Position numbers and translations under genes: made by a program. Source: Linum tenue (taxonomy: Eukaryota > Streptophyta > Magnoliopsida > Malpighiales > Linaceae). From it: a stretch of 64,000 bases of DNA. The notes below the pieces were generated by a model. It saw only the letters and a program-made list of their open reading frames with translations, was not told where the DNA came from and searched no databases. How positions within the stretch are numbered: the first letter of the stretch is position 1; each line of letters starts with the position of its first letter. Below, piece by piece: positions 1-10,326 of the stretch. Where the stretch lies: assembly GCA_946122785.1 (NCBI GenBank), contig CAMGYJ010000005.1, positions 40,290,002-40,354,001 on the forward strand, given 5' to 3'.

Positions 1-2031
1 ACAAACACCAAGTTACTGAGCACTTTATGCTGCAATCTGTTTCTTCTTTTGGTATGCACACGTTCAAAGACACTCCAATTACGTTCACAACCAGAAGAAG
101 CAACAGTTTGGCTAAGAATTCGAATAGCCAACTTCTGAATTCTTGGAGCATCAATGCCAAACCATTTCCACCACTTATCTACATATAAAACATAGATGTT
201 AGTTTCTTAAATATTGTAATAAATAGAAGAACTTCAATGCAAGTGATATCAATTACCTGGTTGTTGTTTCTGTGCAGAATCTATTGCCATCTTCCTCCCA
301 AAGTTTCCTGACCGTTCAGCATATAAATTCATCTCCGCCACCACCACACTATTATCAGGACATAAAGACGAGTTCTCAAGAAGATTAAGAAGTCCAAATG
401 TAACCGCCCTATCCTCTGTCCAATCACCAACATACTTAATAGCCAGATTAAGATAGTGAGCTGCCATAAACAAATCACAGCTCAAGTGCTTATCCCATGT
501 CCTATAAACAACATTCATGTATGGTTTGTACATCTCCTCCTTATCTCCACAAACAGTCTTAATAGCATTTGACACCCTAGTCATCCCATCATACACATAC
601 CCCATTGCTGGTTTACTATCTGAATCCACAACTCGAAGCAACTTAACAATTTGAGCTGTCAACTTAACAATGAAGTCACAATCAGCCAAAAACTGTTGAT
701 CGAGTACAATTGCCTTCGCATCCTTTCCATCCTTAGTACTTGAAAGATTACTTTCTCTAAAGAACTCACTAATCACCAGTTCCTCCAAATCATGCATGTG
801 CTCAAAAGTACTTTGCAAACTCAGAAATGTAGTAGCAAATCTAGTAGCACCAGGTCTCACTATTTCTTTCCAATTCTCCTTTGTCATTAACCAGAAATAA
901 ATTGGACCATAATTGTAAACAAATTTGGAGACCTTGGTAGCTCGATAGGCAAGCTTCTTAACATGAGGAATAGATCCAATGTCACTCAATATCAAGTTAA
1001 GGGTATGAGCAACACAAGGAGTCCAATATATATGACCATAATGCTCATGTATCATTGTCCCTGCCAATTTATAGTTGGCTGCATTATTGGTCACCACATG
1101 AACAACATTCTCCGCTCCGACCCAATCAATGACCTCACAAAATAACTTAAACAAGTTCCTTCCACTCTTGATCAAACCAGAAGCATCAATGGACTTCACA
1201 AAGCATGTTCCAGCAGGAGAATACACAAGAAAATTGATTAAAGATCTACGCCTATTATCCGTCCAACCATCCGCCATAATAGTGCATCTTCATTCCAATG
1301 AGACCTCAAACTCTCAATCAATAGATGACATTCTTTCACAATGCTATCCAACAAAGTCAACCTCAAAGCATAATATGTAGGACCGCCATAACCAGGACCA
1401 AGAGTCATAGAAGCATCCAATGCTATTTTAAATTGTGGAGATTTAATGCTTCTAAAGGAACACATGCATCATAGAACCATCTAGCCCATGCTCGATCCAC
1501 ATACAATACAACTTCTTTAGTTGCTAAGGCACTCTTTATTCCCGATTGACTACCGGAAGATGACCGTGGAGCAAAGAAAGTGTCAACAGAACCCGTAGAC
1601 ACATTAGGAGCAACTCTTTTAGCACTATTATCATCTTGTGCACTAGAAGAATTTGTATCACGAGGTTCTTTAAATCCAGTTTTGACAACTTCAGATTTCT
1701 TCTTATTAGTTTCATAATTAGTCAATAGCTTCTGCATGTTTTGGCTCACCTCTTCCGGAACCATTGAGCATATTGCATTATCCCCACTAACAACAGCTAG
1801 ATGTTTTTTCATTCTAGTGATTCCTCCACCTCTAAATTCTTTTTGACAATAGACACAAGTGAGTACCTCCAATTTTCCATCAAGATGCAAGGAACAATGA
1901 GCCCAAGTTGGATCACTTTTGCTTCGTACACCCTTTGCGGTAATCTTCGAATTACTAGGAGTTGCTCCTTTATCAACTGATTGGGCTTCTTCTTCACTAG
2001 CCATTGCTGCCAAAACAGCCAAAATTCTCAT
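1..2031 (-). pseudogene. hAT-superfamily transposase, frameshifted, runs off the left edge
   Basis: The reading order on the minus strand is a BED-type zinc finger (Cys-x2-Cys near 1850, then a His-rich end), a charged linker, the DUF659 transposase core (MADGWTDNRRRSL at 1277 onward, with the CVAHTLNLIL motif), and a C-terminal hAT dimerisation segment. The last segment is in a separate exon, 1-178: a donor GTAATT lies at 256-251 and an acceptor ATGTAG ends at 179. The exon reads DKWWKWFG and then SSGCERNWSVFERVHTKRR, the family signature. The coding frame changes twice, near 1438 (between EALN and SPQF) and near 1283 (just before TIMADGW), each consistent with loss of one base. I therefore call it a dead copy; sequencing error is the alternative. 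The element's terminal repeats were not found; its 3' end is outside the window. Confidence 0.88.
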
Positions 2032-2865
2032 TAGAATAAATTATAAAGGGCAGAACATTGGAAGAGGCAGAGCTCAGATTAGGTGGTGTCCTTTTGAAGA
2101 AGAAACCGAGGCAGAGACCTTCTTCCTTACCCAACTCACGTCCCAATTCTAAGTCTGTTCTCTTATAATTAATTAGTTTAATCTATCATCACACTAATAA
2201 TTCACCACAATAACTCGCTGCGTTCTTGAGCAAGTGAAATGAGAAGTTATAATTAATTAGTTTCATTACCTATGCCCGCCGCGTTCTTGAGCAGGGGAGG
2301 CCGGAGGGAGAGGCGCGCTGGCTGAGGAGGAGCGGAGGCCGGAGAGGAGCAACGGAGCGGCAGAGGAGCAGCGAAGAGGAGCAGCGGAGCGGCAGAGCAG
2401 ATCAGGGATCGCGGTGGTTCGTCTCGACGCCGGTCGCTGGTCACGGGCTCGGTGGTTCTTGGTCGCCGGTCACCAAAGGAGAACAGGAGAAGAGGAGCAG
2501 TGACGGGGGTACCTCTACCTTGACAAACGTTGGGGAGAAAGAAAGAGGTGGAGCGGCTGGGTGTTTTTTTGGTTCGACAGAGATTAGGTTTTTGAGTTTT
2601 GGCCTTCGGCCATTTTTTATTTCTTTTTTCTTTTTTGGGTGCCAAAACGACGATGTTCCATTCCCAATAGCCTACCCACGGTCAGACCAAAATCGGGCGG
2701 TATTTCGGTTTGTGTCGTTTCAACCGGCCGGCGCGATATTCTGGCCACAACTAGGTTACCGTATTGGTCGTGCTCCGGTTTTCGGTTCAACTGGTTCAAT
2801 CGGCCGGTACGATCCGGTTTCCTTTACCATGTTTCAAGTTGCTTTGGTCGAGTCGAATTAGGTTG
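2032..2865. other. Non-coding flank of the hAT gene, GC-rich purine and CCGG-rich stretch
   Basis: No gene is supported here. A short duplication (TTATAATTAATTAG at about 2163 and 2247; GCGTTCTTGAGCA at about 2220 and 2281) lies upstream of the hAT start. 2290-2520 is G/A/C-rich with no recognisable protein, and 2690-2830 is rich in CCGGT words. It probably holds the 5' untranslated end of the hAT element plus other repeat debris. Confidence 0.4.
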
Positions 2866-3960
2866 TATACCCATGAGTTTGGACTCAATTGTAATTCTCA
2901 ATCAAAAGGAAAAAGATAAAAAAAATACTAAAGCGGATAAAACTCACTCATTACCCCAAACTCTCAAAAGTTCATTCAACTCGCTTTGACTGAGTCAACC
3001 CAGTTTTAACAAATTCACAATTTACCCAACCTGTCCATTACAAAAGCGAATAAAAATCGCTCTTGATACGAAACGTGTCTACAATGGTTTAGAGTTCAAT
3101 TGTCATTCTCAACGAAAAGGAAAATGGAAAAAAAAAACATTAAAGTATACGAAAATCGCTTTTTATCTAAAACTGGTCAATAACGTGTTCAACTCGCTTT
3201 GAACAATTTTTTAACTAATTAACACTTGGTCCAACCTGCCAACTACAAAAGCGGATAAAGCTTGCTCACAATACAACACTCATCAAAACCTTAGATTCGG
3301 GTTCAATTGTCTTCCCAACCAAAAGAAATAAAGGAGAAATTAATAAATGCTAAAGTCGGTTTCAAGTCGCTTTAACCGGATCGAATTAGGTTGGATATCC
3401 ATGGATTTGGGTTCAATTGTGATCATGCTCAACAAAAATGAAAAAGTGAAAGAAAAAACAGTAAAGAGAACGAAACTCGGTCCCGATACAAAACTCGCCA
3501 ACATTGAGTAGATATGGTATGGATTTTCGGTAGCGGCATTGGGTTCAATTGTGATCATGCACAACAAAAAGGAAAAAGAGAAAGTAAAAAACACTAAAGA
3601 GGATGAAACTCAGTCCCGATACAAAACTCGTGGTAGCGGCCTTGGGAAACGATGGTGGGGAACAACTTAGGATTTCGCCGACAGTATTTCGTGATGTGCT
3701 GCCAAATGTGGGCAAAGGCGATGATTTGTGTTCAAGTTAGGATACCCATATGTTTAGGTTCAATTGTGATCATGCTCAACAAAAAGGAAAAGAAAGAAAG
3801 AAAAGAAATACCAAAGATGATGAAACTCGGGCTTGATACAAAACTCGTGGTAGCGGCCTTGGGAAACGGTGGTGGGAAAATACTTAGGATCCTGCCGACA
3901 GTATTTCAAGATGGGCTGCAGAAGGTGGGCAAAGGCGATGATTTGTGCAAAAACCATAAA
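2866..3960. repeat. Diverged tandem repeat, six copies of a TTCAATTGT-containing unit
   Basis: The phrase (T/A)CAATTGT followed by a short spacer, TCAACAAAAAGGAAAA and a later AAACTCGGTCCCGATACAAAACTC recurs with TTCAATTGT at about 2887, 3098, 3304, 3414, 3546 and 3761. Spacings are about 210, 206, 110, 132 and 215 bp, so the unit is roughly 210 bp with some half-units. The last units also share GTGGTAGCGGCCTTGGGAAA. There are no long reading frames and no protein match. It could be satellite-like DNA or the interior of a degraded LTR element. Confidence 0.65.
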
Positions 3961-3996
3961 CGAAAACCTAGCGAACAATAACTAAACACAAAGGTT

Positions 3997-4216
3997 GTAG
4001 AATGGAGAGTGGGGTAAAAGAATGACTTAGAACTTCCTCACTTGCACTTGGAGGAGTGTGAGAGCCACTAATGAATAGTAACTCCCATGTATGGCTTTTA
4101 TATATTGTAGAATGGAGAGTGGGGTAAAATAATGACTTAGAACTTCCTCACTTGCACTTGGAGGAGTGTGAAAGCCACTAATGAATAGTAACTCTCATGT
4201 TAGGCTTTTATATATT
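3997..4216. repeat. Perfectly phased 110-bp tandem duplication
   Basis: 3997-4106 and 4107-4216 are two head-to-tail copies that both begin GTAGAATGGAGAGTGGGGTA and end GCTTTTATATATT. Only a few substitutions separate them, so the duplication is recent. A TATATATT stretch closes each unit and (ATT)n microsatellite DNA follows. Confidence 0.9.
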
Positions 4217-4319
4217 AATTATTATTATTATTAATGTTCGGTTTTTATATATTAATATATATTAAGGAATTTCCTATGGTAACTTGAAGTAAGGTAACTT
4301 GAATTTTTTTACCTGCTAT

Positions 4320-4862
4320 AGTAGGTTTCATAGGTCACATTACGTAAAATACAATAGACATTACGTAATGGTTACGTAACATATGGGTAATCTTACGTAA
4401 CAATTGCAAAAGATCATTACGGAAGCCTTACGTAATAGAATGTGTTGTTACGTAATGAGTATTAACCTCGTGTTACGTAAAATGCAAAGTCATTACGGAA
4501 GTCTTACATAACACTACTGATTTAACTGTTACGTAAGAAATAACTGTCGTTCCGTAACCTTTACGTAATGAAAGGTCTCTTTACGTAATGAGTATTAACC
4601 TCGCGTTACGTAAAGTGTTAAGTCATTACGGAAGCCTTACGTCATGGAAGGTTTCTTTATGTAATGAGTGTTAATGTCGTGTTACGTAAAGAGCTAAGTC
4701 ATCACGGAAGCTTTACGTAGCGCTTCCGATTTCACTGTTACGTAAGAGATAACCATTGTGTCATAACCTTTACATAATGGAAGGTCTCTTTACGTAATAA
4801 GTATTAACCTCACATTACGTAAAATGCTTAGTTATTACGAAATTCTTACGTAACGCTTCTAA
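4320..4862. repeat. Array of about sixteen TTACGTAA palindromes
   Basis: TACGTAA occurs about 16 times in 540 bp, embedded in longer repeated phrases such as ACGTAATGAGTATTAACCTC (starting near 4450, 4582, 4663 as a variant, and 4792) and TCATTACGGAAGCCTTACGT. Unit spacing alternates between about 80 and 130 bp because some units carry an extra half. ACGT is the core recognised by plant bZIP factors. The array ends about 40 bp before the first ATG of the LINE ORF1. Confidence 0.85.
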
Positions 4863-4869
4863 TTTAGTA

Positions 4870-7690
4870 AGAATTTAAATAAGGACATAATTGGTAGAGA
4901 GATGCAAAAGAACTGTGACAGGAATTATTCTGAGAAAATGAGCTCTGATTATCTAGCGCCGGAGACCAGCCTCAAGCCCTCCGATCGGCCGCCGGACCAG
5001 ATCATAGCCCCAACGATACCTTCATCAACAGCCGGGGAGAACCTACTCAGGGAAGATACTATGGTGGTGGATGCGCCGGCGACTGTAAACCTTTCCCCGG
5101 TAGGTGCGAATTCAGTTCCCATATCCTACGCTAAGGCCGTCGCCGGACCGACGATGAATGCTCCTCTGGAACCGATATCATGGACGCCGGTAGGTGAGAA
5201 AGACCTTGTCGAGAGCATTTTCAATGGCGAACCTGAGCTCATTGTCTCCGCCGATCTAAAATCCAAGCTCAGCAAGCCCTGGCAAAGATCTCTAGTGGTT
5301 CGCACACTGGGACTGCGAATCTCTTTCTTTGTTTTCAGCAATAAACTACGAGCTCAGTGGCGTCCGACTGGTGCAATGGAAATCATGTTTCTTGGTCAGG
5401 AATGTTTCCTTGTGAAACTGAACAATGACGCAGATTACTTTCGGGCTCTCACCGAAGGCCCCTGGACTATCTTTGATCATTATCTTCTAGTCCAGCAATG
5501 GACTCCGGAGTTCCGGCTCACCAACAAGCTACCAAGTTCCATGATAGTCTGGGTCCAGCTGCCGGCGTTCCCTGTCCATTTCTACCACCGAGAGGTTCTA
5601 TTTTCAGTTGGGAACATGATCGGGAGAGCCATTAAACTGGATTACCACACTCTGCACCAGCAGAGAGCGCAATTCGCCCGGATAGCGGTGGAGGTAGATC
5701 TCTCTAAACCGCTAGTTATTAGAATCCGGCTCGATGGGGCTTGGCAGTATCTAGAATATGAGAATTTGCCGGTGTTATGTTTCAAATGCGGCAAAATTGG
5801 CCACACAAAGGAGACCTGCCCCGACCTGAAGCCGGCGACCCCTCAACTAGCGATGGTGGAATTCGGAAACCCGCCGGAGCCGGAGATGCAAGGCTCATCG
5901 GAGGAGAAAGTTGGGTTCGGGCCATGGATGGTAGTTACGCGCAAATCACGGAAGGGAAGTAAGATCCAGGTGTCCGGAAAGGGAAACTCGGCCTCTGATC
6001 AAGCGGAAGTCCCCAGTCAAGGGAAAGGAGGAAAAAGGGAAGAATAATAATAGAGAAAATAAATCGACCGCAGATCAAGCATCGGGACCCAAGATTCTAG
6101 GAACCCAACGGCCGACTACTCCAAATGGCAATATAATATTGGGGAAAGACAGCAGCAGTGGAACAAAAAAGAAAGGGAAAGCAATTATTGAGGAGGTTTT
6201 GGGGAAGGATACAAGCAAGGGAGTGCTTGGGCCGGTTCCCCAATTCCTGCAGACCAAATCTCCCAAGCCCAATGGCAACCCAAACTTAAACTTATTGCAG
6301 GCTGGAGGCCCATTAAAGACAAAGGCCAAAGCTGCTACCGTTGCAGGCCTGAAGGATGGAGCCCAACCCACTTTTTCGAAAGCACCGAACTCCCCATCAC
6401 TGACCTCGGTGCCCAGCACTAGTGGGATGTCGATCCAAGTCGTCAATCTCCCTCCTTCCGACCCGAACGACAGCAAACAACTGATGGCGGCGACTCCTTC
6501 GGCCTCGGCTCGCACGAAGAACCAAAAAAAGAATCGGAAGAAAGCGAAATCCCCAAGCAAATCCCCTCTACCTTTTTCAGCCAAAGCCCTTCAAATTTGG
6601 TCTCCGGTGAAGGAGAGGAAGAGCAAGGCGCGAACCAAGCTTGCTGCCCTGACTCTTCAGGAAATCGAGGCCTGGACAGGGGCTGCTGGACAATCGGAAG
6701 CAACGACGAAATCTCCGGACCAGGATAGCGGTGGGAGGGCTACGACCATCGAGGGGAACTCGGCAATAGCCGAATCATGATCAGACTCCCAGCTCGACCC
6801 TTTGCTCTTTCCCTCTCCCTCTCTTTCTCTCCATATTTTTTTTATCATGTCTGTTGCTCATTTGGTGAATGTTAAAATTTTGGCTTGGAATATTGGCGGT
6901 GCGGGCAATCCAGCATCGGCCAGGGCTCTCAAGCTTATTGTTAAAAATTATAAACCTGATTTTCTTTGTATTTTGGAACCTCGGATCAGCCGGGATTCGG
7001 CAAACAAAGTGTGTGAGCGCCTTGGCTTTCCGAATGTCATGCGGGTGGAAGCAGATGGGAGGAAGGGAGGCATTTGGCTATGCTGGAATGCTTCCAACTT
7101 CCAACTACAAGTTCTGTCGGCCTGCTCCCAGCACCTGTCGGTCATTGTCTCTTCCGGAGCCTCCCCGAAATGGCTGTTTACGGCCATCTATGCTAGCCCC
7201 CGCCAGAGCCAGCAACGCAGGCTGTGGCAAACACTCTCTCACACAAGTCTCTCCAACGATCTGCCTTGGCTGCTCTCCGGTGACTTCAACGCCATCCTAA
7301 CCCCGGAGGAGAAGTCTGGTTTTGCCTCACCAGCCACGTTATACAAGTGCAAGACTTTCAGTGACAGGATCAACCAAGCGGAGCTGATCGACCTGGGGTT
7401 CTCTGGACCTAGGTTCACTTGGACTAGAGGGGAGACTCCCAACACCTTCAAGGCCAGCCGGATTGATTGGAGCCTGTGCAACTCCCTCTGGAATTCGAAT
7501 TTCCCCGAAACCAGTGTCACCCATCTTCCCCGCATTCATTCGGATCATCATCCCATCCTCACCACTGTTGGGAATCAGGGAGTTAGCTCGTCGATTTCTC
7601 GTCCCTTTCGTTTTGAAGCTGCTTGGTTAACTAGTGACTCTTTTGATCATCTGATTACAGGAGAGTGGGACCAACAAGCGCCTCTTCCGG
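4870..7690 (+). mobile_element. LINE (L1-type) retrotransposon, truncated at its 3' side
   Basis: A nucleic-acid-binding ORF1 is followed by an ORF2 that begins with the APE-type endonuclease, in the order typical of plant L1 elements. The reverse transcriptase, RNase H and poly-A tail are all missing: homology stops near 7680 and the frame closes at 7698. LINEs usually lose their 5' part, so loss of the 3' part points to a later deletion or rearrangement. The 5' boundary is approximate, and no target duplication could be paired. Confidence 0.85.
4902..6780 (+). pseudogene. LINE ORF1: DUF4283 and CCHC zinc knuckle, frameshifted
   Basis: The first frame (4902-6047) holds a DUF4283 domain (about residues 95-230; it includes ECFLVKL, GPWTIFDHYLLVQQW and IVWVQLPAFP) followed by a zinc knuckle CFKCGKIGHTKETC at about residues 296-309. 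This is the RNA-binding ORF1 of plant L1 elements, which coats the element RNA. A more likely initiator is the next Met (4938). A frameshift near 5995-6005 moves the Lys/Pro-rich C-terminal tail into another frame, open from there through 6780 with no stop. ORF2 starts 67 bp downstream. Confidence 0.85.
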
Positions 7691-7698
7691 TGGATTAG
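6847..7698 (+). pseudogene. LINE ORF2 fragment: endonuclease/exonuclease domain only
   Basis: From ATG 6847 the protein has the APE-like endonuclease that nicks target DNA for target-primed reverse transcription. The catalytic landmarks are visible in order: ILAWNIGGAGN, LCILEPRIS (Glu), LSGDFNAIL (Asp and Asn) and HSDHHPIL (Asp-His). All are intact. The protein then ends with a short unrelated tail at 7698, so the roughly 1000 further residues of a normal ORF2 are absent. The endonuclease itself could fold, but the element cannot move on its own. Confidence 0.9.
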
Positions 7699-7699
7699 G

Positions 7700-7860
7700 A
7701 AGGGAAACGAAAAAGAGAGTGATGAGTGAAGTTTGGGGTTGTGGGATACATAAAAAAAAAATAAATAAATTGTTTGGCTTGGCTAAGTGGCTCACGTGAG
7801 CTTTTTGTTTCTTTCCAAGCTCTTCCCCAAGCCAACAATTTATGGTCACTCATTTTTTCA
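7700..7860. repeat. Imperfect inverted repeat next to the LINE break
   Basis: ATAAATTGTTTGGCTTGG (about 7766-7783) is matched by its near-exact complement CCAAGCCAACAATTTAT (about 7827-7843), giving a 17-bp stem with a short loop. GTGATGAGTGA near 7721 also resembles the complement of TCACTCATTTTTTC near 7850. It may be a small foldback element or the rest of one. Confidence 0.5.
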
Positions 7861-7930
7861 ATGGGTTCCAAAGGATGACATGGACCAATGGGGTGGTTGT
7901 GAGTATGTGCACACAAAAACCTCTATGTGC

Positions 7931-9699
7931 ACCATAGCTAGAGGTGTCAATTGGGTGAGTTGGGTTGGGTTCGGATTCGGTCTAACCGGGTTGGGTTCAA
8001 TTGGGTTGCGAGTTCAATCGGGTCGGTTTCAATTTGGATCGGGTTTAATTGGGTTGCAAGTCAATTAGGTTACGAGTAAATCAGGTCACTGGTCAATTGG
8101 GTTACGGATCGGGTCGGGTTACGGGTGCATCAAATTACGGGTTTATTGGATTACGGGTTAATTCGGGTTCAGTCAGATCGGATTATGGGTTATTCGGGTC
8201 AACCCATTGGATCATTTACTTCTTGACAGAAAATAATGTTTTACATACTATCAATATATGAATATAAATTGTAGGTAATGATACAAAATTTAAGAACTGA
8301 TAATATCATAATATTTTACTCATAAAAATTAAATATCCATTATGTTAGTATAAAAACTAAATATAAATAAAATAGTGTATATAAGGCTTTGTTGTTGGTT
8401 ATAATTTTTTTTTGTGTTTATGGTGAGAGATTGTAACTTCACTTATTTTATTAATTTATAAAAAAATTGAATCAGTAAAAATTTGAGAATGAAGTAAAAC
8501 AGGTAGACTATATGCTTATACATCACGAAATGAATCGTCTTAATTAAATTAGGGATGACAATGGGTCGGGTTTTGCCAAACCCAAATCCATGGGTTTATC
8601 CGTTTAAAAAATCCGGGAAAAACCCACTGGGTTTGAAAAACTCAAACCCAACCCGTTAGGTATCCGCGGGTTCATTGGTACCCACGGGTTTTTATCGTAA
8701 AAAATTTACAATAACAAGTTCCTATCAAAATTAAAGTCAAATATCAATCTCTCAATACAAATTATCCATATATAAAATACGATTCTAGAAATTTCAAACA
8801 AATCACAAATTAACTATACAAATTGTTCAACACCAATCTAGAAAACTCAAGAAAATTGAAGCAAATCACAAATTATCCATAAATAACATGATTAATTGAA
8901 AGTTTCTTCTTTTCAATTAAGTTTCTTCACTCTCCACTCTCCACTCGATAACATCAACTTCATTCTACACAATTAGAAAGAAAAAATTAGGCATGTCTCC
9001 ACAAACATAAATAAGATTAGTTGTTTAGAATATTAAATATACCGAGAAAATTAATTATATGAGTGTGGGCGGGTACCATGGGGCGAATTTACCTAAACCA
9101 AAACCCAACCCGGTGAATAGTGAACGGGTTCAAACCCAAACCCGGCCCAAAACCCATCAACACGAATTTTACCCGCGTTGACCGGGTTTGGGTCGGGTGG
9201 GTACCCGTGGGTTCGGGTTTTGTTGTCATCCCTAAATTAAATATAGTATGAACTAGATGTGTGTCTCTTCATTTCCACGAAGGCTTATGAACATCATTCC
9301 TAATCACCCACTTATATATCTTCACAATTTTTTATATTTTCAATTATTAGTAGAACAACAGTTCTTTCTTGGTAAATTTAAAAATATAATAATGTATACA
9401 TTAAATTTTTGTAGAAGCATTCGGGTCAAATGGGTTATTCGGGTTATTCGAGTTGGGTTCGATTCGGTTACGCGTTACTTGGTTATGAATCATTCGGGTT
9501 ATAGATGGGTCTTGTTATGGGTTGGATCGGATAACAAGTTTATCGAGTTATGGGTTGATCGGATTACGGGTCAATTGATTTCGAGTTACGGGCGGGCTTC
9601 GGGTTGTTGACTTTTTGTCAAATCGGGTTACGGATGGATTGTGGATCGGGTGAGTTGGACGGGTTAGTCGGATTCAATTTTGACAGCTCTAACCATAGC
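7931..9699. mobile_element. Non-autonomous hAT element with 8-bp target duplication
   Basis: The element proper is 7939-9691 (1753 bp). Its ends are TAGAGGTGTCAA and TTGACAGCTCTA, inverted repeats with one mismatch in 12. The flanks are perfect direct copies of ACCATAGC at 7931-7938 and 9692-9699, and 8-bp duplications are diagnostic of hAT. The subterminal regions are full of GGGTT/CGGGT words. It encodes no transposase, so it needs one in trans. A second hAT element (8550-9234) is inserted inside it. Confidence 0.93.
8542..9242. mobile_element. hAT MITE nested in the larger hAT element
   Basis: The element is 8550-9234 (685 bp) with perfect 12-bp terminal inverted repeats TAGGGATGACAA / TTGTCATCCCTA. 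It is flanked by perfect 8-bp direct repeats AATTAAAT at 8542-8549 and 9235-9242. The subterminal parts are rich in AACCC and GGGTACC words. It has no coding capacity. A second copy of the same family lies at 38886-39576 in the opposite orientation. Confidence 0.93.
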
Positions 9700-10326
9700 A
9701 AGATTGGCATTTGAGCGCCAGATAGCGGCGCAACGGTGGGGCTTGGCTTGGCGCAATAGATCACCAACGGGCGCCGAGAGCCAGGCGAAAGCCCTGGTAT
9801 GATTTTGAGTTTGCGGGCAAGCGAACTGTATGCATTAAGAAGTTAGGAGGTGGAGGTCATTTAGTAATGTTCCTTCGCCATTTCGTAAGTATCGACATTA
9901 ATTAATCCACATGGCTTCGGAGTTTGGTCAGTTGGGGATGAACCGATGGAGAGAGTCTCGCACCGACAGACAGACAGTAAAAGCAAGATTCACCACTTGG
10001 CCGACATTTCAAATTTCCAATTAATGGTGTCCCAATGGAAAAGTCCCAATCTCCACACCAAGAAATGAACAACGCGACAAAGTTTCCCTCGTATCCAGTA
10101 GTCGATGAACAGAGAGTGGCGCATGATCTGAAGAGCTTGCAGATTTCTCCTATCATTACTTCCCGGGTATGCTTTCCTTCGATCCTTTATTTATTTGCTA
10201 CAAGTTTGGACGAATTTGTGCCCCATGATTCTGGCTTGTGATAAGCAAATGGATTGGCATCTTCCTGTGACGTGAGCGAATTTGCGATGCGATCGTTCCG
10301 TTCTCCCTTTTTCAGGTCCTACGTCG
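9700..10326 (+). promoter_or_regulatory. Upstream region and probable 5' UTR intron of the first GT37 gene
   Basis: No separate gene is seen here. A short reading frame starting at 10035 cannot be joined in frame to the GT37 protein, and its start is absent from the paralogues, so I read it as 5' UTR. A donor (CCCGG|GTATGC near 10169) and an acceptor (TTTTTCAG|GTCC ending at 10316) would remove an intron just before the ATG at 10327. A paralogue has a comparable TTTCAG|GTCAC acceptor before its own start (38240). Confidence 0.5.

Noticed and set aside
2253..2999. Several overlapping open frames on both strands
   Set aside because: Composition-driven (GC-rich, low complexity), with no domain, start context or splice support.
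10035..10241. A coding first exon for the GT37 gene
   Set aside because: No splice choice joins it in frame with the ATG at 10327, and the paralogues have no such extension.
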